Below are positions 1-7,343 of a DNA stretch of 18,480 nucleotides, one piece after another. The DNA is taken from positions 1 to 18,480 of the forward strand of contig JANQKO010000032.1 in assembly GCA_028281075.1 (NCBI GenBank). Reading direction: 5' to 3'. A model generated the notes under the pieces. That model was not told the DNA's origin, ran no database searches, and was given only the letters and a program-made list of their open reading frames with translations. This DNA comes from Alphaproteobacteria bacterium (GTDB taxonomy: Bacteria; Pseudomonadota; Alphaproteobacteria; GCA-2731375). How positions within the stretch are numbered: the stretch's first letter is position 1; the number at the start of each line of letters is the position of its first letter. The translations under genes and the position numbers were made by a program.

Positions 1-495
1 GACGCTGCGCATCAGCGCCTCGAAGGCGGCCGGGCTCAGTTGCGGCCGGGTCGCGTCCGCCGGCGCGGTGTCGGTCGCGCCGGCCGCCGGCGCCAGTGCC
101 GCGACCTGGGTCGGCGCCGCCGGCGTGTCGTCGCCGGTCACGGCCGCCAGCACCGTGGCGCCGATGTCCTGGCCGGCGATCTCCTCGACCGCCAGGTTCG
201 CCATGGCCGCCGCGGCGCCGACCGGGCCGCCGAACAGCGCGCCGCCGGCGAGCCGCGCCCCCGGCGCCAGCTCGTCGCCGGTCAGCGCGCGATAGACCGT
301 GCCGACGATGGGCAGGTGCTGCAGCGGATTGATCGTGTCCAGGAAGTCGCCGAAGGTGAAGCCGTCCTCGCCCCAGAACCCCTTGCCGGCTTTGTTGACC
401 GGCATGGCCTCCGGCTCATGCCAGTAGGTGGCGCCATTGCGCTCCCGCGCCTCCGGCGGCGACAGCATGATCGAGGAACCCGGGCTGACCGTCAT
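1..495 (-). CDS. Conserved hypothetical protein, C-terminus outside window
   Basis: 165 codons are visible; the gene continues past the left edge. The ATG at 493-495 is the first usable start after an in-frame TGA about 40 nt upstream, and the Shine-Dalgarno match is weak. I cannot assign a function. The protein has no signal peptide. A central block contains DGFTFGDFLDTINPLQHLP followed by VGTVYRALTGDE, and then a Gly/Ala-rich stretch (AGGALFGGPVGAAAAM, about residues 83-98) that resembles a glycine zipper or a weak membrane-associating helix. After that the chain becomes Ala/Thr/Pro-rich and looks disordered. The FGDFLDxINPLQHLP block looks like a conserved family core from memory of alphaproteobacterial hypothetical proteins, but no biochemical role is known to me. 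Third-position GC is very high, so the reading frame is secure. Confidence 0.75.
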   Translation of the reverse strand, partial: MTVSPGSSIMLSPPEARERNGATYWHEPEAMPVNKAGKGFWGEDGFTFGDFLDTINPLQHLPIVGTVYRALTGDELAPGARLAGGALFGGPVGAAAAMANLAVEEIAGQDIGATVLAAVTGDDTPAAPTQVAALAPAAGATDTAPADATRPQLSPAAFEALMRSV

Positions 496-568
496 GCAAA
501 CGGTTAAGCAAATCCCGCGCCATGATGAAGATCAATAAAGTCAACGGTTTAGATGGAAGAATCCAAGG

Positions 569-595
569 CCGGGCCGGTAGATTTTACCGGCTCGG
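569..595 (-). terminator. Hairpin overlapping the stop codon of the small antitoxin-like gene
   Basis: Arms at 569-579 and 585-595 form an 11-bp stem (one G-T wobble) around a 5-nt loop. Read on the minus strand it is followed by CCTTGGATTCTTCC, which is only partly T-rich. The TAA of the upstream gene (584-586) lies at the loop edge, so a terminating ribosome would cover the hairpin. It is a plausible intrinsic terminator or 3'-end stabiliser. Confidence 0.5.
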
Positions 596-784
596 CGGCG
601 TTTGCCGTGCGGCCTTCTTGATGTCGTCGATTGTCTCGTCGGGATCTGCGTATCCACTCGCGACACCGTCATCCCACAGTTTCCGAAGGATATCGGCCGA
701 TCGCCTGCGATCCGACGCGCTGAGAATGGGCGAAGCCGAGTTGGTGCGTGCTCTGGCTCGCGTTCCGGCAGGTTTCTTATCCAT
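584..784 (-). CDS. Small antitoxin-like protein (ParD-type C-terminal region), no partner toxin visible
   Basis: A 66-codon gene with a convincing start: AGGAG sits 7 nt before the ATG. The C-terminal half (about residues 31-60) contains ILRKLWDDGVASG followed by DPDETIDDIKKAARQ. This resembles the toxin-binding tail of ParD-type antitoxins, where a helix ending in (L)W-(D/E)-(E/D)-G-(L/I/V)-x-SG is followed by an acidic segment and a basic helix. The N-terminal part is basic and Ser/Arg-rich and shows no ribbon-helix-helix fold that I can recognise, so it may be a shortened or diverged relative. No ParE/RelE toxin lies on either side. Downstream comes the stop-overlapping hairpin, and upstream a decayed repeat. 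It could be an antitoxin remnant, a solitary anti-toxin, or an unrelated small DNA-binding protein. Confidence 0.55.
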   Translation of the reverse strand: MDKKPAGTRARARTNSASPILSASDRRRSADILRKLWDDGVASGYADPDETIDDIKKAARQTPPSR

Positions 785-836
785 GAAACGCTCCTATCAA
801 CTCCGGGCAAGATAGCCGATTCGGGCTAAACCCAGC

Positions 837-863
837 CGTCATGCGTGGGCTTGACCTGCGTAT
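837..863 (+). repeat. Decayed copy of the CTTGA-loop intergenic repeat
   Basis: CGTCATGCGTGGGCTTGACC plus the following arm match the consensus half-element seen intact at 7139 and 11577. The 9-nt arms (841-849 and 855-863) around CTTGA are degenerate as DNA but still pair throughout if G-T wobbles are allowed. The opposing half that normally follows is recognisable only as CTGCTGGATC near 882-891. It lies just downstream of the ribA stop codon. Confidence 0.6.
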
Positions 864-909
864 TCGGGAAAGCGTGACGGGCTGCTGGATCGCTGGTGAA
901 CACGCTGCC

Positions 910-2025
910 TCAGAACAGATGCCCGCTGCGGCTTTTCTTGGTGGCGAGGTAGAACTCGTTATGGGTGTTGGAGGGGAAGCTGTGGGCCACCCGCTCGGTG
1001 ACTTCGACCCCCAGCGCCTCCAGGCCGGCGACCTTGTCCGGGTTGTTGGTCAACAGCCGGACCTTCGAGAAGCCGAGCTGGCGCAGCATTTGCGCCGCCG
1101 GCAGGAACACCCGCTCGTCGGCGTCGAACCCCAGCCGCAGGTTGGCGTCGACCGTGTCGAAGCCGTCGGCCTGCAGGCGGTAGGCGCGCAGCTTGTTCAT
1201 CAGGCCGATGCCGCGGCCCTCCTGGGCCAGATACAGCAGCACGCCGCTGCCCGCCTCGCCCATCTGCTTCAGCGCGCCGCGTAATTGCTCGCCGCAATCG
1301 CATTTCAGTGAGCCGATCAGGTCGCCGGTGAAGCATTCCGAATGCAGCCGCGTCAGCACCGGCCGCGACCGGTCGGGATCGCCGACCAGGATCGCCAGGT
1401 GCTCGATGCCGCCGTCGGCCGGCCGGAAGGCGAAGATCCGCGCGTCCTCGGCGTCGGCCAACGGCACCTTGGCCGAGGTCACCGGCGTCAGCGCCTCGGC
1501 CGCCGACGTTTCGTAGGCCATGACGTCCGTCACCTCGGCCGCCAGCAGGTCCCAGTCCGCCGGCAGGGCATCGGCCGCGACCGGCGCCACCACCGCCGCC
1601 GGCAGCAGCCGGGCCAGTTTGGCCAGCGCGACCGCGCCACGCTCCGGCGCGCTCGGCGGCCGCTTCTCGCGGTCGAAGGGCCCGCGCAGCGGCTCGCTCA
1701 GGTCCGTCGTGGCGTCGGCGAGCGACCGCGCCGCGGCGCTGTCGAGCCAGGCGGTCAGCGGCACCAGGATCGTATCGTGACCCGATGGCCGGATGTTCAA
1801 CGCCCGCGCCCGCGCGTCGGTCAGCGCCAGCACGGCATGGCCCAGCGTCTTCACCCGGTCGAACATCTGCGGCATCGCCATCTCGGCGGCCAGCGCCACG
1901 GCCGCCGTGCCGTCCGGCCCGCGCAGCAGCACCGGCCGGCCGCGCCGGTATTCGGCGATGGCGCGCTCGACCGCGATCAGGGCCCTGGCCCCGCCGCCGG
2001 GCGTTTTCTGCTCTGACGTCGTCAT
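910..2025 (-). CDS. ribA: GTP cyclohydrolase II with degenerate N-terminal DHBP-synthase-like domain
   Basis: This is the cytosolic enzyme that opens GTP to 2,5-diamino-6-ribosylamino-pyrimidinone 5'-phosphate, formate and pyrophosphate, the first committed step of riboflavin synthesis. The C-terminal half (about residues 200-365 of 371) has the family hallmarks: LHSECFTGDLIGSLKCDCGE with the three zinc-binding cysteines, QEGRGIGLMNKLRAY with the catalytic Arg, the DTVDAN/LGF stretch, and LLTNNPDK. The N-terminal half begins RAIAEYRRGRPVLL like a 3,4-dihydroxy-2-butanone-4-phosphate synthase, but RGPDGTAAVAL stands where the acidic metal-binding DDExREnE motif should be. That half is therefore probably inactive, as in many alphaproteobacterial RibA proteins. 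The 371-residue length fits this form. The start is ATG with GGGAA 4 nt upstream. No other riboflavin genes are adjacent. The gene lies 24 nt after a possible 29-codon ORF. Confidence 0.93.
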   Translation of the reverse strand: MTTSEQKTPGGGARALIAVERAIAEYRRGRPVLLRGPDGTAAVALAAEMAMPQMFDRVKTLGHAVLALTDARARALNIRPSGHDTILVPLTAWLDSAAARSLADATTDLSEPLRGPFDREKRPPSAPERGAVALAKLARLLPAAVVAPVAADALPADWDLLAAEVTDVMAYETSAAEALTPVTSAKVPLADAEDARIFAFRPADGGIEHLAILVGDPDRSRPVLTRLHSECFTGDLIGSLKCDCGEQLRGALKQMGEAGSGVLLYLAQEGRGIGLMNKLRAYRLQADGFDTVDANLRLGFDADERVFLPAAQMLRQLGFSKVRLLTNNPDKVAGLEALGVEVTERVAHSFPSNTHNEFYLATKKSRSGHLF

Positions 2026-2049
2026 ACGTTCCCGCAGTTCACCGGACGA

Positions 2050-2139
2050 TCAGACATAGATGATCTTCTCGCCGGTGGGCAACCGGCAGCAGGTGTCGGG
2101 CGTTACGTTTGTTTCGAATTCGATGTAGGCGGCTGCCAT
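2050..2139 (-). CDS. Possible 29-residue small protein between fic and ribA
   Basis: An ATG at 2137-2139 opens 29 codons ending in TGA at 2050-2052. It starts 20 nt after the fic stop and ends 24 nt before the ribA start. AAAGGA lies 4 nt before the ATG, which is close but usable. The peptide begins MAAAYIEFETNV, has adjacent cysteines in DTCCRLPTG and ends EKIIYV. I do not recognise it. It could be a real microprotein, or the tail of a gene cut off when the fic module arrived. The case rests only on the Shine-Dalgarno sequence, the spacing and a protein-like composition. Confidence 0.3.
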   Translation of the reverse strand: MAAAYIEFETNVTPDTCCRLPTGEKIIYV

Positions 2140-2159
2140 GCCTTCCTTTGGAGGCCGTA

Positions 2160-2756
2160 TCAATCCTCGTCCCTTAGTTGAGCCTCCAAGAGACGCGCCA
2201 GATATCCCTCCATTTCTGAAATATCCAGGTTTCCTTGGCTCCATGCGTGGTCGGCCGCGCGCAGGGCGGCATAGTATGGTTGGCGATCGTCTCGAATCCG
2301 CTCGGGGACAATCTTGCGTCCCGGGAGCAGACCGCCGGAACGGACACAAAGGAGATAATAGCAGGTCGCGCGCGCGGTCCTGCCGTTACCTTCGATAAAC
2401 GGATGGATCCAGTTCAGGCGCCAAATCCCGTAGGCGGCCAATTGCGTGGGGCTGAGAATGAACCAATTCTCGTGAATAAATGATATGAAACGATCCATGA
2501 GATCGGAAACTGAATTGAAGTGCGGTGGTATATGATTCCCAACGTAAATTGGTTCTTCACGGAAACGACCGGCAAACTGCGAGATATTTGCGACTGCGAT
2601 GTGATTTAACGACCAAAGCGTATACTTGTCAAAAGCGGTAGGCCCTTGATCCAAGCCTATATCTATACAATTGGTGAGCAAATCATATTGCCTTAGAAGG
2701 TTCTTCTCCTGAATTGTTGTGTATAGATCCGGATTGTTTCCTTCCAATACCAACAT
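2160..2756 (-). CDS. Fic-domain protein (predicted AMP-transferase)
   Basis: A 198-residue Fic/DOC-family protein that is predicted to transfer AMP from ATP to a hydroxyl side chain of a target protein. The catalytic loop HPFIEGNGRTAR (residues 118-129) matches HPFx(D/E)GNGRxxR in full: His118 is the base, Glu122 can hold the metal and the Gly/Arg positions bind the phosphates. A beta-hairpin 'flap' candidate, REEPIYVG, lies at about 67-74. No (S/T)xxxE(G/N) inhibitory helix is seen at either end. The closest are TTIQEK near residue 13 and SEMEG near 180, and both miss the spacing or the last residue. Inhibition would therefore have to come from a separate protein. It is the second gene after a small partner gene, with a 46-nt gap. 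Base composition is clearly more AT-rich than its neighbours, suggesting transfer. The target is unknown. Confidence 0.88.
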   Translation of the reverse strand: MLVLEGNNPDLYTTIQEKNLLRQYDLLTNCIDIGLDQGPTAFDKYTLWSLNHIAVANISQFAGRFREEPIYVGNHIPPHFNSVSDLMDRFISFIHENWFILSPTQLAAYGIWRLNWIHPFIEGNGRTARATCYYLLCVRSGGLLPGRKIVPERIRDDRQPYYAALRAADHAWSQGNLDISEMEGYLARLLEAQLRDED

Positions 2757-2765
2757 TCTCAGTAA

Positions 2766-2798
2766 AGCCTCGTTTATCCGAGCTTCTCTTTGCAGAGA
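2766..2798 (-). other. Two back-to-back small stem-loops in the 46-nt gap between partner gene and fic
   Basis: Arms at 2785-2789 and 2794-2798 give a 5-bp stem, with GCAA as the loop on the minus strand. Immediately downstream, 2766-2772 pairs with 2779-2784 (6 bp with one bulge). Both lie between the partner's stop codon and the fic ATG. They could lower fic translation relative to the partner. This is inference from complementarity only. Confidence 0.3.
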
Positions 2799-2802
2799 GG
2801 AT

Positions 2803-3012
2803 TCAGCGCGGCTTTATACGCAGGCTTCTTGATGCATTGCGTACCGAATCTTTGGTGATCCGTGAAGATACGGGTGCGTTTCCATAGGCGAAACTTATCC
2901 GTTGCTCCTGGAGCTGTTCATCGGTGATTTGCAAGGTCCGGGCGTGCTCCAAGAGCTTGTCCAACTCTGGATGACTTGGGGCAGGACCCAAAAGTGGCTT
3001 ACGTGCGGCCAT
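2803..3012 (-). CDS. Small Fic-associated protein, candidate antitoxin/partner
   Basis: A 69-residue protein encoded directly upstream of fic on the same strand. I take the ATG at 3010-3012 because GGGAG lies 8 nt before it; an in-frame TTG at 3025-3027 falls inside that Shine-Dalgarno sequence. The protein starts MAARKPLLGPAPSHPELDKL and ends with a basic tail. Residues 29-45 read ITDEQLQEQRISFAYGN, followed by SRITKDSVRNAS. I recall similar '(E)QRxSFxYGN...ITKxxVR' small proteins encoded before fic genes, but could not check this. Class I Fic antitoxins (VbhA type) carry an SxxxE(G/N) inhibitory helix. Here Ser40 and Asn45 align, but Gly44 replaces the Glu. The protein may bind Fic in another way, may be an accessory factor, or may be a weak inhibitor. 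Confidence 0.6.
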   Translation of the reverse strand: MAARKPLLGPAPSHPELDKLLEHARTLQITDEQLQEQRISFAYGNAPVSSRITKDSVRNASRSLRIKPR

Positions 3013-3061
3013 CGGAGTCTCTCCCAATTTGGATATTCAGGGTAACCACCGAATCGTGAAA

Positions 3062-3096
3062 CTTATATATAGCCCTCGTGCGACTGGCATGCCAGT
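3062..3096 (-). promoter_or_regulatory. Candidate promoter and operator of the small partner-fic operon
   Basis: On the minus strand TATATA (3071-3066) is a good -10, and CTGGCA (3095-3090) 18 nt upstream is a 4/6 match to TTGACA. A perfect 14-bp palindrome, ACTGGCATGCCAGT (3083-3096), covers the -35 element, as expected for an autorepressor or other repressor site. The predicted transcript start would be roughly 45-50 nt before the partner's ATG. Confidence 0.45.
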
Positions 3097-3166
3097 TGCC
3101 CTGAAATCAGTAGCGTGTGTCGGTAGAGGCGGCCAGAAGCGGACATTTCGGGGCGATTATAGGCTG

Positions 3167-3183
3167 CCGCCGAGCAGCGGCGG
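3167..3183 (-). terminator. GC hairpin directly after the ABC-transporter operon
   Basis: CCGCCG (3167-3172) and CGGCGG (3178-3183) form a perfect 6-bp stem with a 5-nt loop, starting 3 nt beyond the stop codon of the fused ATPase gene. No T-run follows, so it may act as an RNA 3' stabiliser or a factor-dependent terminator rather than an intrinsic one. Confidence 0.35.
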
Positions 3184-3186
3184 GGC

Positions 3187-5229
<2,043 letters not shown>

Positions 5230-5246
5230 CGGTTCCCCCTCCCTGC

Positions 5247-6161
5247 TCAGGCCCGCTCGCGCGCCTGCGTCACGTCGCGCAGGCCGTCGCCGAACAGGTT
5301 GATCGCCAGCACCAGCAGGAACAGCATCAGTCCCGGCAGCGTCAGCAGCCAGGGATGAAAGAACATGTATTCCCGCGCCTCGTTCAGCATCAGGCCCCAG
5401 GACGGTTCCGGCGCCTGCACGCCGAAGCCCAGGAACGACAGCGCCGCCTCCAGCAGGATGGCGTTCGCCATCTCCACCGTGGCCACCACGGTCAGCGAGT
5501 TCAGCACGTTCGGGAACACTTCCCGGACGATGATCGACGGCGTCGAGACGCCGATGGCGCGGGCCGCGTTGACGTAATCCATCTCGCGCGCCTGCATGGT
5601 GATACTTCGCATGACCACGGCGAAGCGGTCCCAGAGGAACAGGCCCAGTACCAGGATCACGATCTCCAGGCTGGCGCCGAACACGAAGCCCACCGACAGC
5701 GCCACCAGGAACACCGGCAGGGCCAGGCGCACGTTGATGATGAAGTTGATGACCAGGTCGACCCGGCCGCCGAAATAGCCGGCCAACACGCCCAGCGTGG
5801 TGCCGATGATGCCGGAGATGATCATGGCCGAGAAGCCGATCAGCAGCGACACCTGCGCGCCATAGATCAGCCGCGAGAGATAGTCGCGCCCGACCTTGTC
5901 GGTGCCCAGCAGGTGGTCGGGATTGTATTTCGCCGGCGTCGTGTCGGCATGCCAGAACGGCATCTGGATGCGCTTCGACAGGTCGGTGTAATAGGGGTCG
6001 TGCGGCGCCAGCAGGGGCGCGGCGAGCGCCACCAGCACCATCAGGACGATGACGCCGGCGCCGAACAGAAAGCTGTAATGGCCGAAGATGCGCCGCCGCA
6101 GCTTGGCCAGTGGCGACGGTTCCAGGATCTGCTCGGCGCTGCGGTTGTCGATGGCGACCAT
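5247..6161 (-). CDS. Peptide-type ABC importer permease, DppC/OppC family
   Basis: A 304-residue inner-membrane permease that forms half of the translocation pore. The N-terminus (about 25-60) has the OppC-type segment with a first membrane helix (GAGVIVLMVLVALAAPLLAP) followed by HDPYYTDL. The next stretch, HLLGTDKVGRDYLSRLIYGA, is typical of the family. The cytoplasmic loop that docks on the ATPase reads ILLEAALSFLGFGVQAPEPS followed by WGLMLNEAREYM. About six membrane helices can be seen. The start is ATG with AGGAG 8 nt upstream, and that Shine-Dalgarno overlaps the TGA of the preceding permease gene, so translation is probably coupled. The substrate class (peptide, glutathione or another small organic compound) cannot be told from this subunit. 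Confidence 0.93.
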   Translation of the reverse strand: MVAIDNRSAEQILEPSPLAKLRRRIFGHYSFLFGAGVIVLMVLVALAAPLLAPHDPYYTDLSKRIQMPFWHADTTPAKYNPDHLLGTDKVGRDYLSRLIYGAQVSLLIGFSAMIISGIIGTTLGVLAGYFGGRVDLVINFIINVRLALPVFLVALSVGFVFGASLEIVILVLGLFLWDRFAVVMRSITMQAREMDYVNAARAIGVSTPSIIVREVFPNVLNSLTVVATVEMANAILLEAALSFLGFGVQAPEPSWGLMLNEAREYMFFHPWLLTLPGLMLFLLVLAINLFGDGLRDVTQARERA

Positions 6162-6171
6162 GGCGTTCTCC

Positions 6172-7089
6172 TCAGCGCACCCGGATACGCGGGTCCAGCG
6201 CCGCGTTCAGCAGATCCGCCGCCAGCGTCAGCACCACGTAGAAGCAGGCGATGACCAGCACGATCGCCTGCACCACCGGCAGGTCGGCGCGCAGGATCGC
6301 GTCATAGCTCAGCCAGCCGACGCCCTTCAGGTTGAAAATCGTCTCGATCACGATCGAGCCGCCGAGCGCGAAGCCGAACTGCACCGCGGTCAGCGACACC
6401 ACCGGCAGGATGGCGTTCCGAAGCGCGTGCTTGAACATCACGGTCGGCGGGCGCAGGCCCTTGGCCCTGGCCGTGCGGATATAGTCCGAATTCAGCACCT
6501 CGATCATGCCGGCCCGCGTCAGCCGCATCAGCGCCGGCGTCGAGTAGTAGCCGAGCGCGATCGCCGGCATGACGAAATGCGCCCAGGTCGCGTTGCCCGA
6601 GATCGGCAGCCAGCGCAACTGCACGCCGAACAGGATCATCAGCATCAGCGCGAACCAGAAGGTCGGCAGCGCCTGGCCCAGCACGGCGATGAACAACGCC
6701 GTCCGGTCGATCAGCGAGTTCGGCCGGATCGCCGCCAGCACGCCCATGGGGATCGACAGCAGCAGCGCGAAGGCGAGCGCGCAGATGCCCAGCGTCAGCG
6801 TCGTCGGAAAGCGCTGCGCCAGCATCACCGAGACCTGCTCGCGGTAATGGTAGGAGGTGCCGAAATCGCCGGTCAGTGCCTTCCCGGCCCAGGCCATGTA
6901 CTGATACCAGATCGGCTGGTCGAAGCCGTAGATCCGGCGGATCTCCTGGATGTCCTCGGCGCTGGCGGTTTCGCCGGCGATCGCCATGGCCGGATCGCTC
7001 GCCAGGTGCGACATGCTGAAGGTCAGCGCCGACACCACGATCAGGATCAGCAGCGCCACGAACAGGCGCTTCAAGGTGTAGGTCAGCAT
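6172..7089 (-). CDS. Peptide-type ABC importer permease, DppB/OppB family
   Basis: A 305-residue inner-membrane protein and partner of the DppC-like subunit. It begins MLTYTLKRLFVALLILIVVS, the usual first membrane helix of DppB. The periplasmic region carries IYGFDQPIWYQYMAWAGKAL and GDFGTSYHYREQV, as in the family. Five further hydrophobic helices follow. The ATPase-docking loop (about 200-225) reads YIRTARAKGLRPPTVMFKHA, followed by LRNAILPVV. The C-terminus ends DLLNAALDPRIRVR, the standard closing motif. Length is normal. The gene lies 254 nt after the binding-protein gene, a gap that holds a strong hairpin and a paired repeat, and 10 nt before the next permease gene. Confidence 0.93.
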   Translation of the reverse strand: MLTYTLKRLFVALLILIVVSALTFSMSHLASDPAMAIAGETASAEDIQEIRRIYGFDQPIWYQYMAWAGKALTGDFGTSYHYREQVSVMLAQRFPTTLTLGICALAFALLLSIPMGVLAAIRPNSLIDRTALFIAVLGQALPTFWFALMLMILFGVQLRWLPISGNATWAHFVMPAIALGYYSTPALMRLTRAGMIEVLNSDYIRTARAKGLRPPTVMFKHALRNAILPVVSLTAVQFGFALGGSIVIETIFNLKGVGWLSYDAILRADLPVVQAIVLVIACFYVVLTLAADLLNAALDPRIRVR

Positions 7090-7138
7090 CGCGCACCCCG
7101 GTCCTTAGCTTCCGCCCTGCCGCGACGCCCATCCAAAG

Positions 7139-7258
7139 CGTCATGCCCGGGCTTGACCCGGGCATCCAGGGCCGCCGTCATAAGCCGTTGGAACAAGGTC
7201 ACGTTCGCGCGCACCTGCAAAGCCCTGCTGGATCCCCGGATCAAGTCCGGGGATGACG
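7139..7258. repeat. Paired intergenic repeat with CTTGA-loop hairpins (intact)
   Basis: Two half-elements face each other. The left hairpin has arms ATGCCCGGG (7143-7151) and CCCGGGCAT (7157-7165) around CTTGA. The right one is the same design on the other strand, with arms ATCCCCGGA (7232-7240) and TCCGGGGAT (7246-7254) around TCAAG. Outer ends read CGTCAT...ATCCAG and its complement. The same layout recurs at 11577-11662, and one decayed half at 837. It sits in the gap between the binding-protein and first permease genes. Confidence 0.8.
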
Positions 7259-7291
7259 CCTGGGAAAATTCGTCAAATCGCATCCGGCGGT

Positions 7292-7323
7292 CGGGGACGG
7301 CCGCGGCAGCGCGGCCGTCCCCG
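7292..7323 (-). terminator. 14-bp perfect hairpin after the binding-protein gene
   Basis: 7292-7305 pairs perfectly with 7310-7323 around GCAG (minus-strand loop CTGC). It starts 20 nt beyond the stop of the binding-protein gene and lies before the permease genes. No T-run follows. In ABC operons such a stem often protects the upstream message or ends part of the transcripts, giving more binding protein than permease. Confidence 0.55.
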
Positions 7324-7343
7324 CCGTCGTCAGGCCCGACGGA

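Noticed and set aside
522..829. Two plus-strand open frames opposite the small antitoxin-like gene
   Set aside because: Neither has a convincing ribosome site or family pattern; the minus-strand gene has AGGAG at good spacing and a ParD-like tail.
910..2025. Bifunctional RibBA
   Set aside because: The N-terminal half lacks the acidic metal-binding motif of DHBP synthase, so only GTP cyclohydrolase II activity is supported.
2160..3110. Fic region considered as a phage or integrative element
   Set aside because: No integrase, phage structural gene, tRNA or flanking direct repeats were seen; only composition suggests transfer.
7139..7258. Paired hairpins considered as a CRISPR fragment or an intrinsic terminator
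   Set aside because: There are no regularly spaced direct repeats or spacers and no T-run. Recurrence at 11577 and 837 with the same CTTGA loop shows a dispersed palindromic repeat.
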